The notes beneath the pieces are model-generated. The model was given only the letters and a program-made list of their open reading frames with translations. It did no database searches and was not told the DNA's origin. 64,000 nucleotides of DNA from Phocoena phocoena (Eukaryota > Chordata > Mammalia > Artiodactyla > Phocoenidae). Shown in pieces: positions 1 through 12,940 of this stretch. Position numbers and translations under genes: made by a program. Position 1 is the first letter of the stretch. Every line of letters begins with the position of its first letter. Location of the stretch: contig NC_089239.1 in assembly GCF_963924675.1 (NCBI RefSeq), positions 35,983,818-36,047,817 on the forward strand, given 5' to 3'.

Positions 1-3000
1 CCTGGATAATTTTCCAAAGAGTGATCACTGCAGCTGCTGTGAGCATGGTTGTTTGTTTATTTTTCACCTTGGTCCTGGTGGAATGCTGACCTAGCTAATC
101 TTCAGGACTCACGGGGAAAATGGTTTCATATTCATAGCTCTTCGTCTGGGCTTTCAAATAAACACAGAACTGGAACTTATGACCAGCCACTTTAAATAAT
201 AGAGAAATATGGAGAACGGATTCTTTAGTTTCCTTTAAAAGTGGGGGGAAAAAAAAGACTTAATGAAGAATCTGGTGAAAAATGAAGACAATCTTGCATA
301 TTTTTAATGGCTGTTGGTGAGAGGAGAGGAGAAAGCCTAGGCTGTCGTGGTGAGTTATAGAATGTCCCGAGATTTCCCTGTGGTCGAACTGCTCATTACG
401 TTAAACAGCCAAGCTTTTAGGCTACTGTAGTTCTCGTTTTATGTGTGTTGGCCTCCATTTGCTGAAATGCTTGAAGTTCACAGTAGTAAAGTCATTTTGA
501 AAACGGGATGTAATTACAAAGGTAGCTTATGCTTACCAACAGCTTTTTTCGATCAATTTAATTATCATTACTCGTGGATACTGTAAATTGAATATCCCTT
601 CCCTAATTACGTTAAACTCAGGGGTTAGCTGCTTAAACATCTAAATGAGAAAAGTTCATCCTTTGCTATAAGTAGGAGCATTGTTCTCTTACTTAGACTG
701 ACCTTAGAAGCTAAGCTTTGCCTGATATTGTCAGGTGGGCATTATAAAGACAGTCTGTAATGGGATCTGTGATGAGGGGCTAAGGTATAATGGCCCTTTG
801 AAAAAGTTAATTTATTCAACATTTTCTTATTGCATGATGGAATTAAAGTTCGTGTGTATGTCCAGACCCCTTTTTTTCTAAGGGGCCAGTCACACTGTTC
901 TTGGTTTACTCCTGTTCTGCCAGTCGTTTGAAGCGGTTTAATGTTACTACTCCCGCCTAATGGAAGCCACCGTGAAGGCAGTGGCTTAGTGTTGCCCTTT
1001 TAAACAGAGCCAGTGTATTTAGGGACTGGAATCCTCCTTTGTCTGCTTCCCTCTCCCCCCCTTTTACACAAATGATACACAGGAATTTATTCAAGCCACA
1101 GAAAGAGTACCTTTTTCTCAGAAGGGAGAACGCAACCGTTTTTTCCTCTTGTGGAAAATTGGCCTTTAATTAGTTGATGCGTGTGTATTCGGTTAGTATT
1201 TGTTGTCTGTTCAGCTCAAGTGATTTTGTGCTTTGTAAGAAAACAGAGATTGTTCTAAGTGAGAGATTTGATTGATTTCCTCTTGTTACAGTCGTAAGTT
1301 TTGGTGCCTGCAGAGCGACTCGCTTTCGTTTATTTTCTTTCTCAATTGTAGCTTCATTAAAAATCTGTCTATTACAGTTGAAACCCTTACAAATGTAAAC
1401 CTGACTACTTATTTTCACAGGACAGTTCCTGCTGAGCGTGCTTTATGATTTATCATAAAATCTTGTAAGGTAGGACAGATTGAGGTGAGATGTTAGGATC
1501 TGAAGCAGCTCCTGGGATAACTAGAAGAGATTTTTATTATGCAAACAAATAGCTAACATCATTAATAGCTAATGACCAAGTTTGAGACTTGGATCAAAAC
1601 ACATCCTGAATGTTTTCTGAATTTTTTGATGTGGTATATTATAGAATACAACGGAATTAAGAAAAAAAAATGTAGACTTGATAACATTAAAGAATTAACA
1701 CGTATTTTTGAGCTATGGGTTTCCCAAAAGCAACTGCAGGATACTCTAAAGTATACCAGGAGTGGTGTATTTACAGCTATTTAAAGTATTTTCTACCATA
1801 CTAAATTCTAGAAATATACTTTTGGTGGGATACTAAATAACAAAGTGAAAATACTTTGGATTGAAGTACATCTTTTAACACATTTTTAAAGCTAGTTTCT
1901 TAGAAATATGGAGACTCACATAGCAGTTTAGTGGTTAAAGGTATGAAATTGAATGTTCATACAAGTGGCAATTTTCCTCATCAATTCAAACAAGCACTGA
2001 ACTCTGGAACCACATTTCTCATTTTAGAGGACCGACCATAGGCAACCTAACTTTAAAAAAAACAGCAATTTTATGCTTCTGCTACAATTAGACACAATTA
2101 CCAGTTCTATCAGTCCATTAGCAGACAGTCAAGTTTTATGCTTCTTCACAAAAAACAAGCAGAGGTAGACATTTAAACGCAGACGTGTACCTATAAGGCA
2201 GGAATTGCAAAGGGCCATGCGCGTATAACTCTTCCAGTAAAGGATTCTTGGTAAAGAGACTGTATAAGCAATAGTTGGGTCACGAAAACTCGGGATCATG
2301 TACAGAAGGAATGGTTTGGAGCTGATTGACGCGTCAGTGCAGATGATGCCTTTCCTGTTCAAAATTAAATAGAGGTTTGGGTGGTGGTCTGTTGGTTTGT
2401 TTGTCTGTCTGTCGGTGTGTTCTATCTTCGTCAGCATGTGACATCTTATAGTTGTAAAAGTTGAGGTTCTCAGCCCAGAGCTCATGGGACCAAATATACC
2501 TAAGACGTCAGCTTCTTAGAAGGAAGGTGCTGACGCATGTAATCTCTCTCTGTAATATCTAGTCAAGCACCAGTATGTGTTTTTGATATTGATGATGATA
2601 ACTGAAACACATTAAATTTAGCTTAGAAATTAAGGGCTATTAGGAAAACTGCTCATCATTTATCCTCACTTCTTGGGACGTTCTTATGCATCGCGGAATA
2701 TTTATGCTGATCTTCAGGCTCCACTCACAGTGTCATGGTCCCTTCTGAGCACTCGAATCGTGTTTCACTGAGATGGCACCAAGTCAGGCAAAATGTTGCT
2801 GAAACTTCTCTCCCATTAGCTTTTTCAGTGGCATCGTATGCACTCTCAAATTCTGTTAGCAATCATTTTCTCAGGACTTTATTAAAAGACATGTTTAAAA
2901 ATTCTGGATTTCAATACAATGCACAGGATGGTTTATAAAGCAACTTCGCCATAGGCAAGTTTCCTCAAAGAACTAAGTGGTTTTACCGTAAGTAATATTA

Positions 3001-3290
3001 AGCATTTACCAGAATGTGTACATGCTTTGTAGTATAATTCTCCTAGAAGCTTGAAAATAAAAGCACAGAGCCCGTGGTCACTCGGTACATATAAACAGTG
3101 CCAGGTCTGTGAAATGACTTGACTTGGAAATAAAACCATTCACCTGGTGATGAAGAAGTGTACGGCGGGCTGAGGTTCCTTAAACCAGGATGATCTGAAG
3201 AATGCCACTCCAAGTTGGAAGTTAAAGAATTCGCTCCTAACATGTAAGGTCATAAAGAAGAACGTACGTTACAGCCTCAGCTGAAAAAGA
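1..3290. other. Unique non-coding DNA, no gene seen
   Basis: AT-rich DNA without a recognisable gene or clear interspersed repeat. Open frames here are at most about 118 codons, lack familiar domains and look like chance frames. A short run of TGTC units lies near 2399-2413. Function unknown; it could be intron or intergenic DNA. Confidence 0.5.
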
Positions 3291-3294
3291 TACC

Positions 3295-3470
3295 TTGACA
3301 TTTAATTTCCACAATTAGCCTCCGAGGTGTTGGCCCCACTTTTCAGATGGCACAACTGAGTCTCACGGGAGTTACACAGTTTTCCCAGGTGGTATTTGAC
3401 TGGTATTTGAACCCAGGTGTATGTCACTCCAAAGTCATTCAGTGAAAAGCTGCCTACCATATGCCATGGC
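3295..3470 (-). repeat. MIR SINE fragment
   Basis: The plus strand reads like the reverse complement of a MIR core: a TTTTCAGATGGCACAACTGAG stretch, then ACACAGTTTTCCCAGGTGG and TATTTGAACCCAGGTGT. This matches the usual order of the MIR segment (cells for Ctgtaaaatg, Ccttgggcaa and Gggttcgaat in antisense). It is heavily diverged, as expected for an ancient element shared by placental mammals. Ends are approximate. Confidence 0.6.
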
Positions 3471-4308
3471 CCATGGATTGGGTTGTCAAACACTGAGAAA
3501 AGGAACCCTTCCCCACCTCTCTCTTCTTCTGTTTCCTTTTTGTAGATTCCTTTCTTCACAGCTCATCACTATATTCCTCTCCCGTAATCTTTATTACTTG
3601 CCTCCAATTCAGGACAAATGAATAAGTCTAAGAAAAAAAGTATGCTTGCAATGCGAATGCATCTTCAACACAACTCCTTAATCCTCCGCTGTTTAGACGT
3701 TCTAGAACTCTCGTTGCTCAAAGCACCTAGGAACCAAAGAACCAGACATCTGATGACAGGATATGCAGCTTAATACGGTTTACTGACTGAGAATCGTACA
3801 TAAACCCAACCATAGGCCAGATTCCCAGCTACTTAAAATCTCTTTTAAAACCACCCTTCTCGCAAGATATATTATTTTCTTCTTTAAGACTTGTACAGAC
3901 TGTACGAGTGCTGGATACATAAACCTTGGGTAACAGATGTCATCGTACCGTATCTATGTGTTTTTAAAGGGAGTGTTAGAAAAGCTTTTTCCAGTGTGTA
4001 CCTCTTGAAATAGCAACAGGGCCAGAATCCAAAAGAGTGAAAAATAATTTTTAAATAAGGCACTTATATGACTTCTGGTTTACATAACCCTCAAAATATT
4101 GTTCCTAAGTGTCAGAAGTAGTTCTGGTCTATGTCTGAAGCATGGAATTCAGGAAGTGAATGTTTGAGTAGCTGAGACATCATAAAGTGAACCCAAGTAA
4201 GTATCTGGAGTTTATCAATGGATTCTTGAATTATTATAAATAATTATTAGGTGTCATGTTCCAAAGACCATCTTAAAATATATATATATTACCAATTGTA
4301 TTAAACGT
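3471..4308. other. Unique non-coding DNA
   Basis: No gene and no recognised repeat. Composition is AT-rich, with a short (TA) run at about 4280-4289 before the SINE insertion. Confidence 0.45.
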
Positions 4309-4320
4309 TAAAGAGATTCT

Positions 4321-4522
4321 TTTTTTTTTTGCGGTACACGGGCCTCTTCCTGTTGTGGCCTCTCCCGTTGCGGAGCACAGGCTCTGGACGCGCAGGCTCA
4401 GCGGCCGTGGCTCACGGGCTCAGCCGCTCCGCGGCACGTGGGATCTTCCCGGACTGGGGCACGAACCCGTGTCTCCTGCATCGGCAGGCGGACGCCCAAC
4501 CACTGCGCCACCCGGGAAGCCC
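4321..4522 (-). mobile_element. Cetacean CHR-2-type SINE
   Basis: This is a full-length tRNA-derived SINE in reverse orientation. Its A tail appears as a poly(T) run at 4321-4330, and its 5' end reads GGGAAGCCC at the right. The internal polymerase III B box is visible in antisense (GGGGCACGAACC). Flanking target-site duplications are taaagagattctt (4309-4321) and taaaggagattctt (4523-4536), differing by one inserted base. This family is typical of cetaceans, so the element is a strong clue to the host. It encodes no protein and moves with L1 enzymes. Confidence 0.93.
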
Positions 4523-4539
4523 TAAAGGAGATTCTTACA

Positions 4540-5489
4540 TGACTATAACTTACTTTCATCTTATTTATACGGTAAACTTGGCATGTATTGTTTTGACCCT
4601 TCCTTTCCCATAATCCATCTCTCCTTCTTCTCGCCAATTGTATTCTTACGGTTTTTTTACCGGAAGGCCAAGAGGTAAGCTAGTACAAGCTTAAATAATT
4701 CTTATTATGCCAGCCCTAACAATTATTTTTAATTTTTACTCCTAAAACTAGATTTAGAGTCTACCTCCTTTTTTCCTTTCTGGTCCCTGAATTATGATTT
4801 ATGCTGAAAATCTTATGCCAGATAGGTTTGACAACTAGGGAAAAATGGACATCCAGTGGCAGAGAAGTGATTGAGATTGACTGATGTTATCTTCCTGCTA
4901 CCTTGGTACAGACACATCAGCAGACCTAAGGTTAATATAGCAGCCATACTCAATCATATGTTTCACTTGCTAATCATCAAAGGCACGAGTCAACGGTATC
5001 TAACTTTATACTATTCAAAATAGCTTTGTGTACTGACAAAAAGGCATTAAATTTTCATCACAAACTCCCCATCCAGAGACCAAATGTGAAAAGAAGCTTT
5101 AGAAAGATGCAAATAAGCGAGTTAATGATTTACAAATATGACAGAGCTTTGATAGTCTTAACATATGAAGAGCTTTTACAAATCAATTTGTAAAAGAGAC
5201 AATAGAAAAATGGGAAATTTATATAAAGTGACATGTAGATACCTAAGAACTGTGAAAAAAATATTCAGCATTATTAATGATCTTAATGACGTCATTAAGT
5301 TGAAAAAAGCAGCACCTGAGATATCATGTTTCCTTTCTCACGTTGGCAAAAGTTTTAAAAGGTCACTGATGTCACTGTCACAGACTTCCGGTAGGAGTGT
5401 TTCCTGGTGAACGGTTTAAGGAGCACAATTAGCAGTTTTTATTAAAATTGTCAAAAGTATACATTTGTTTGCAGTGTCAAAAAAACCCT
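4540..5489. other. Unique non-coding DNA
   Basis: AT-rich sequence with no gene or repeat that I recognise. The 81-codon open frame at 5165-5410 on the plus strand has low-complexity content and no known domain; it is probably chance. Confidence 0.4.
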
Positions 5490-5835
5490 CAATGGCCAAA
5501 AATCGGGGATTGCTTAAAGTACACAGTTTAACACCTCGTCGTCTTTGAAAGTGTTTGGATTTAGAGCTGTATGACCTCTAATAATTGTTGAAAGAATTTA
5601 TGAGTATTAAGCAGAAAGAAATAGGTTATAGAAGAGCACAAATAATACGTTCCTATTTAATATATATACAGTGTACGTTTGAATGAGGAAAGTCTGAAAG
5701 AGTGCACCCTAAATGATAACCACGGATATCTCTGGGTGGAGAGAGTTGGGGAGGTTTTATTTATTTATTTTGTCTTTTCATTTCTTTGTTCTAACTTTTT
5801 TAGAATGATGAGCATGGACTGCTTATAGATGTAAA
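5490..5835 (+). repeat. Old L1 3' end fragment (L1M-like)
   Basis: The stretch has the typical content of ancient L1 3' UTRs: an AAATA-rich region, then 'ggatatctctgggtgga', then a T-rich segment ending near 5830. A second piece of similar type is present at 60.5 kb. Family is inferred from recognition only and the ends are approximate. Confidence 0.45.
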
Positions 5836-6344
5836 AAAGCGAAGAGAAAGCCATGAGGCACTGATCAGCAAATGATGTAATCCATTCTTATCACCACAGA
5901 AAAGTTATGCCAAGCAAATATTTGTCTTGCTTTTGAGCAGTAAGAGCCCAATAATACAGATGTCTTTAGTTCAGGAGTGGTGGTACCTCCTGTATTCCGT
6001 AAAGTGCTTGTCAGAGCTGTACTGATAATCAGCATTAAATCAGTCAAGAAATAGCCCTGAAGGAAAAGGAAAAGGAGGAGAGAAAAATTCAGTTTGAAAG
6101 AGAGATTGAGATTTTTAAAATATTTCCATTTACATCTAAAAGTAAAGGATTGTATTTGAACACCGTTAGCATATATAATTAACCTTTGCAACTTACCTAA
6201 TTATGTGACATGTTAGCAGGGTGATTTACCCAGACTTTATACATATCCAGTAGGTAATATTATTAACGGCGCTTTTGCAAGAGGGAGTTGGGTCATATTT
6301 TAGAGTATTTGTTCTTTCATAAATTATTTTATAATTGAAGTAAT
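5836..6344. other. Unique non-coding DNA
   Basis: No gene or repeat recognised. A minus-strand open frame of 108 codons at 5865-6191 has no known domain and no sign of codon bias. Confidence 0.4.
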
Positions 6345-6620
6345 TTAGGTACATAGTTAAAAATTCAATTTCAACTGAAAGAGCCATCATGAAGAATGGC
6401 AATCCCTCACCTCACCCCACCCCATTTCCATATCCAGAAGCAGCTACTGTTAACGCTTTGAGCTGTTTATTTGATGCTTAAATCCATGTTAGTAGATAAT
6501 ATACCATTATTCCTTAATTTATTAACTTTAGATGTTATCTGTTGACGTCTTATAACATGAGACACCTGTCTTGCAGCTTGTCTACTTATTTTTTCTCCAT
6601 TCTTCCAATGTAGTTATATG
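6345..6620 (-). repeat. Possible old L1 3' fragment
   Basis: The run 'acatagttaaaaattcaa' followed by a C-rich 'ccctcacctcaccccaccccat' type tract and 'agcagctactgttaacg' resembles the antisense of some ancient L1M 3' UTRs. Divergence is high and the assignment is weak. Confidence 0.3.
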
Positions 6621-8429
6621 ACTGTTTAAAACTTAGTCATTAAGTATATATTGTTAACATAGAACCGTAGATTGTAGTCTAATTATAGTTATTCTCCTAT
6701 ACAGCTCTCTATTTTTTCTTCCTTTGCTAGAGCGTGTTCCTGGGGTCCGTAGACTCAGTACAGGGAAGCAGATTTTCTGAGTCCTTGCGTATCTATACGT
6801 GTCCTTTTCTCTGCCTTCGTATTTGCTTGATAGTTTGGGTTTTTTTTTTAAGTAAAGGTCACACAAAATTCTGTCCTCTCTAAATGCTGTAGTAAGTAAA
6901 TTGCCTAACATAGTAACTATTAAAAGGTATGATATGGTTGGTGACGCCTCCCTCTGTGAATAACAGATTATCTTATCTGTCCTTCATTTAAAAAAAATAA
7001 CACGGTAGTCAACCTACTTGAAAGTGAATTTGTTCTTGTGCAGGTGGGAATAAAGAGGCCTACATATATCATGAGCATTTTTATACTGAATACATACGAC
7101 ATTTGGAGCTGGTATTCAAAGGACCTGCTTGCTATTGGGGGCGTGCCTTTTAACCTTATAAATGCAGAAAGCAGCTCCAGTCCTTGTAGCTATAGGCCTA
7201 CCTATCTGTCAGCTGCAGTTATTTCCCACCACTTATTAATCATTGCTTTCGACTGTGTTTCCGTGAACCGTTCATGTGTTGTTTTCTGCTCTCACTGCTT
7301 GTAATTTCCGCAGCCTGGGTCGGAGTACGACAGATATTTGGGTTTCGTGCTGTTATATGTGTTTTCCAATCCAGCATAGTGATACCATGACGGTGATCAT
7401 TTTCCTGTTACTCATACGTGAGATTGATGAAACTCTTTTCAGTTGTTTTGCTAGCATCACAATACTTATTTGTTGACCGTCAAGGGAACCATAAACTTAT
7501 ACCAATATCATCAATATTGATTAAAACATTTTGAAACTCCCCCTGTAGAACTACCTTTAGAGTCAGCTTATAGGCCCCGTTTTAAGTCTCGTTCTTATGT
7601 TCTAGCCTCTTATTTCTAATTAGGCGATGTTAACTCAGTGTGAACATTTACATTCTGTAGCATTTTTGTAACTCCAAGTAGTGTGTTTATTTCCAAAAAT
7701 AAAATCCATTCTGCAAAGATGGAAATCTATATCACATCTAAAATTGTGTGATGTAGATCTCAAACTTGCCTGATAGCATTCCGAAGTGTTCACTTTGAAA
7801 GGAAAATAATTGTTTAAGTATCTAAATCCTTCTAATATTAGCCTTTTTAAGAGAATCTCTTTACCTTATTGCTGTACCTCTTACTGCCTCTTCTGCTTCA
7901 TTTTTATATTCTGTTTCCTCCTGACATCATCTCTGACTCTTCATAAATCATTCCTTTGTTGGCCTGTCACCCCGTGCTCACTGAAACACCCCTGAATAAC
8001 AAGGTAGAAGGAGGCCGGTTTCAGCTTTCTTATTCTTAGACCGAAGCGTTACGTTTCCCTTAGGAAAGGTACACGTTGAGTATGAAATGAACCGAAAGGA
8101 TGATGCCTCACATAGTAAAATTCCGGGGTTTTGTGAGTGGAAGAGACTTAGGATGATTGCTAATGAAGATAAATGCAGTAGCTCTCTGATCTAGAAAGGG
8201 GCAGAGATTACTGGAGACCTCAGGAAGACAGAGGCAAGGAAGATTCCTGATTGCATTTTCTCCGCACCTTGCTTAATAGTTAGCATCTGCTTGACTTCAG
8301 CCTGAAGTAGTGGCATATGATCCTGAAACTGTGTTGGTAACCCTTAAGGCCCTTCAGTTGTTTTGTTTTTGTTTTTAGGTACCTGCTACATTTGAAATGC
8401 TTTCAGTATTTAGAGATCATAAGGTATGG
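6621..8429. other. Unique non-coding DNA
   Basis: No gene, RNA gene or clear repeat. Several 60-90 codon open frames occur (for example 7038-7304 on the plus strand) but none resembles a known protein. Confidence 0.45.
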
Positions 8430-8613
8430 TTGGAAGACTGCATGTTTGAGAGTCAGAAAAACTGAAGTATAATCTGTCTTCACTTTAAGCTAAATTTTCC
8501 CATCAGTAAAATGGGTATAGTAGTAACAGAAATAATAGTAAGTGGAAACAGTGTATGTAAAGATTCAAGCACTGGGCTGGCACGTGGTGGGTACTTAAAA
8601 AAATGTTAAGTTA
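8430..8613 (+). repeat. MIR SINE fragment
   Basis: Sense-strand MIR core features are present: 'cccatcagtaaaatgggtatagtagtaac' type sequence, followed by 'gcactgggctggcacgtggtgggtac'. These correspond to the Ctgtaaaatggg block and the 3' 'gcctggcacatagtagg' block. Diverged; ends approximate. Confidence 0.65.
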
Positions 8614-8654
8614 TTCCTTTCTGCCTTCTTTATTATTTAATAAGGTTTGTCTGG

Positions 8655-8674
8655 GGTGTGTGTGTGTGTGTGTA
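8655..8674 (+). repeat. (TG)n microsatellite
   Basis: A short uninterrupted GT run within 'ggggtgtgtgtgtgtgtgtg'. Confidence 0.9.
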
Positions 8675-10114
8675 TTTACACATCTCTATCTTATATGCTG
8701 TGCTACAATGAAAAATAATCAAATGCTAAATTTCTGGTCTCAAGTATTTTAAATTCTGGTTGAGCTATAACATAAGTGCATGTACTCCAGGTGTATTTAC
8801 AAAGTGGGTTTTATTAAATGAACTAATAGCTTTGTACATAAAAGATTAAAGTAAAAAAATGATTACAATTTTTAAGAAGTATGGAGGAGGTGAGTCAGGA
8901 ACTTAATACCAAACCTTCCATGGAAGAGCTCCAAGACATACTTTTGAATTTCCTTAACTGTGTTGGACCATCATTGAATCAGTCAGTTGGATGGTCCTTC
9001 GTCCCTCGAAGATGACTGTCCGCTATTATCCTGATATTAGTGAGTATGGGCTGCATGTTTAATCTTCATGGGCAAATACTATGGAACATCTTTATCTGTC
9101 ATATTCATGATCCATAAAACCTCCTTTGAAGGTTGCATATTGCAAAAAGTAGAGCTCGAAAGTAGGTCACAGTCCTAAGAGACACACTGGAATCAACATT
9201 GAAATTGAAAATCTATTCTCCATCCGTATTAAGTTTTTAGGTTACCACTAAGAAAAAAAAGCATACTAAAATTAGATGAAATAAAGGAAAACTGACTTAT
9301 TCAAAATGCAAAGACTAGAATTAATGCTAAAATTTTTTCTTTTGTCTTTTTTTCTTCTATCGTTATGTCTAAAAATTGGAGTTCGTCTAGGTAACGTTAG
9401 CTCTTAGATCTCTGAGAATCGATCAGCTTTGCTGTCTTCTTGTTTCTTTCTAGTCCAGGCACTTGTGCCCCTGCACCTTTTCTCTGTTCCAGAAATTCGT
9501 TGCCAAGTAAGTGTCTATAAAAGTCAGTGACTGTGGACTTAAATATTTCAGAACGGAATCAACTCCTCGGTTTGATTTTGCAGGGGTCTTTCTTTCATAG
9601 GTAGTTGCATCAGCTTTTTCTATAAGTCCGCGTGTAAGCAGTGGGTTTTCTTAATTTAGTGTTGTCCAGAAAGCTGCCAAAGCATGACACTGGAAGAGGG
9701 TATTTTTCCATAAAAGGGAGAACACAGTGAATTACCAGTATGTACTCTTTGTGGGAGAAGTTTTGGAAACAGAGGTTTATAAATTTTCAGTTTGGGGAAG
9801 GAGACTCTTTACAGAGCATTTAACCAAGTATCTGGGAAGCTTTTGCTTCTGAAATACGTGCCTCCAAACGTGTCTCTTTAAATACTTTCCGGATAGTGAT
9901 TGTCTTTTTCTTTGGCAGATAATGGTGAATAGAAATAGGAGAAGTTTATCTTGGAAGCATGATGCTTTAATATTAATATCTTTACATTACCTTCTTATAT
10001 ATTATCTATGGATTATTTCATATACTTAAATTGTGAAGATGGTTTGTGTCTTAAATGCCAGTTTGGTCACCGGGACTTGTGCTTTCATGGGTCCTAGAGC
10101 AGGTGGTCCCTGCC
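8675..10114. other. Unique non-coding DNA
   Basis: Nothing recognisable as a gene or repeat. No open frame of note. Confidence 0.45.
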
Positions 10115-10335
10115 CACTGAGCGGGTGATAGTGCAGGCTCTAGAACCCTGATTCTGTCACTCAGTGGCTAGGCGATCTGAAACAGTTTGTTTAACCTCAC
10201 TAGGCCTCAGTTTTCTGTGTGTAAAATGGGCGTTAATGCTGTTTGCCCCACTGAGTCACCGTGAAGATGAGACATCATCTGTAATGCTGCCTGTGCCTGG
10301 TTCACAGTAAATGTAGAATAAATGGTAGCCACCAT
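10115..10335 (+). repeat. MIR SINE, nearly full length
   Basis: All MIR blocks appear in order on the plus strand: 'gtgcaggctctagaaccctg', 'tctgtcactcagtggctagg', 'cctcactaggcctcagttt', 'tgtaaaatgggcgttaatg', and the 3' block 'gcctgtgcctggttcacagtaaatg' ending in 'agaataaatgg'. This is one of the best preserved MIR copies in the window. Confidence 0.85.
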
Positions 10336-12710
10336 TATTATGGTGATCATTGTGGGTGGTCTTTGAAGGGCTAGCTTGCATTTTCCGGGTTATAAATATT
10401 TTGTAGGGTAGGAACTGTGGACCTTGGTTTCAGATATTTGCAAAGAATGATTTCTTTCATTTGGGGATTTTCAAACTAGTATATAGCTTTCATTAAAACA
10501 ATAATTCCTCTGAGGGTTTTCTTCATTGTGATTTTGGTGGTCTAAATCTCATTTGGCAATTAAGCACCAATAATATGGTAGTCAGAGAATAGTCATAGCC
10601 ACCTGAATTCTGACCTGCTGTCAACAGCTACTGAAAGAACATTTTGTAAAAATTGTCACCATCATTATTACTTGAATGTCAGGAAATTATGGAACTACTT
10701 ATCTTTCTATATAGCTAATCAGTATAGTTCCAGATATCCCATAGGGAATAATTAATAAATAATACAATTCTAATTTAGAACACATTAGTATATTCTGATG
10801 TACTATGTACTAATCAGTATACAATCAACTGTCTGGTTTTGTGCAGGTGAATAAGAGTTGATGAAACAGGGTTCTTTCTTCTTTTCTTTGAAGACAACCT
10901 GAGACTTTCAATTAAGCTTTCCAGCTTCCTGTGTTCTTGTATAGGTTTCTTAGGTAGGAACATTTTTTTCTGCATGGACAGAAACAGTTGATAACCTCAA
11001 CTCCAACAGAGAAATAAATTACATGCCAGCTATAATGAGACATCAACGTCTAGGAAATTTTCTTTTGCTTGTAAAAATGTGGCAGTATGAAGTAAGAGTC
11101 AATAATTATTTATTGTAATTCCCTAATGTTGGCTTCTGATGCACATGTAAATTATGATGTGGCTAAATGGGACAGAATTATCAGTTATTTAACATATTCA
11201 CTCTAATGCACATGGATGAAAATGACTGATAATCTAGCAGGGATCCTTTGTGTTCTAGTGAAGCATGTAGGTATCCATCCTGCAGGCCAGTACAAATGTA
11301 TTTCTCACTAAATTTCATGAAAATTACCTTTTCTGATAGTGAGCCAGACACTCAGACCAAAGAATAGTCACTGTGTTCTCAGATGTGTTAAACTCCATTT
11401 CCACGGTTCCACCTTTTTTGGGGGCTTATAAAATTTCTAGTTATAAGATTCTTGTGGGAGGTCCAAGGCCTGTTTCTGTTTTGCCTCATAGAGAAATATA
11501 ATAAGCACTATATACTACTTGATTTGTTTCACTGATATTTCTTCATTTACGTCCCTTTTGCACATGTATTTGATGCTCTGGTAATAATATGCAAGCCACA
11601 GTTGTAAATAATTATTCCCATTTTCTAAGGTACCTCGAGGAAAATGCTATATGGAATTTTATTTTCACATGTATAATTCTTTTAAATAATTGTTGTCAGA
11701 AGAACTGAGTATCTCTCTTGGATAAATACCATGTCTGAAAACAAGAAGGATAGAATGAAATCAATAAGCAGGTGGAAAATACTTACCTTAGGTAGATACA
11801 GATATAGAGTCTGTACTTCAGATGTAAGATCATTTCTGAAGCCAAACCAGAAAACATAAACATTTGACACAAAAATACAAATGTGCCAGTAAGCCTTCAG
11901 TTGTGCTTTTATCAAATCCTGTTACATTTTCTTCAAATGATCTCTCCCAACAGTCTTTTAATCTCTAGGTCATTGCTGTCACCATAGTCCAGTCTCTCCA
12001 GTTGGTTTATTTATAATTTTTTCTAACAAAGAGGTCATGTTAATCTAGAGTAAACGTTGCTTTATCAATCACTGTCTCAGAAAATTACCAGAGGGGCCTC
12101 TTCTTCTCCATCAATACTAACTGGTTCCCCCGGTTCAAGCCTTTCCTGACTTAGCTCACCTCTTGCCCTCGGAGCGCATTTTCTTTCCTCTGAAGACAAA
12201 CCCCTTTGATTCAGCTCATCCCGTCCGCAGTGTGATTACGTCATGTCCCAGCTGCCCAAGACTCAGGTTTCTCTGTAACCCTCAATTTTGAAACCCTCCT
12301 TATCCTTTAGAGATCAGCCTCCAGGACCAGTTACTTTTCTGGTTGCGCCGATTCCCACTGATCGTCCTGTGCTCTTAAATTCTCTCGTACATGCCGCATC
12401 AGTGTGTTCTGACCACTAGGAAGTGCAGGGCTGGGTCACTGACTGAGCTTCAGTGATTACAGAGAATCTTTGCTATCCATTTCTGCGTATTCACTTTCCC
12501 TACAGCTTTATCTTCATTGTACTGCTTCTCTTTTGCAATGATTTCTTCTAACTTTTTAGCCTTCGTCTATACTGTCATCTTGTAAGCCACCTCAGAGCCG
12601 TGTTAGGAGAGGTTATCTTCCAGGAGGCCTGAGCGCCCTTCACAGTCTTGCTGCCTATAGCCCCGGCTGCTCTTCACCCAGATCGTTGCTCAGGCTCGTG
12701 TTTATGGCAG
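10336..12710. other. Unique non-coding DNA
   Basis: AT-rich sequence without a gene. The final part (about 12100-12650) is more GC-rich and T/C-rich, and may contain a very old L2-like piece, but I cannot support it well. The 77-codon minus-strand frame at 11682-11915 has no known domain. Confidence 0.4.
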
Positions 12711-12723
12711 GAAACCTTAAGGG

Positions 12724-12927
12724 GGCTTCCCTGGTGGAGCAGTGGTTGGGGGTCCGCCCGCCGATGCAGGGGACGCGGGTTCGTGCCCCGGTCCGGGAGG
12801 ATCCCACATGCCGCGGAGCGGCTGGGCCCGTGAGCCATGGCCGCTGAGCCTGCGCGTCCGGAGCCTGTGCTCCGCAACGGGAGAGGCCACAACGGTGAGA
12901 GGCCCGCGTACCGCAAAAAAATAAAAA
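12724..12927 (+). mobile_element. Cetacean CHR-2-type SINE
   Basis: A full-length SINE in sense orientation, from GGCTTCCCTGGTGG through the B box GGTTCGTGCC to an A-rich tail (CCGCAAAAAAATAAAAA). Target-site duplications are gaaaccttaaggg (12711-12723) and gaaaccttgaggg (12928-12940), 12 of 13 identical. Several CpGs remain. Open frames across it on both strands (up to 160 codons) are by-products of this GC-rich repeat and not genes. Confidence 0.95.
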
Positions 12928-12940
12928 GAAACCTTGAGGG

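Noticed and set aside
12724..12800. tRNA-like promoter boxes as a possible tRNA gene
   Set aside because: The A and B boxes belong to the SINE, which is tRNA-derived but cannot fold as a functional tRNA in full and carries a SINE body.
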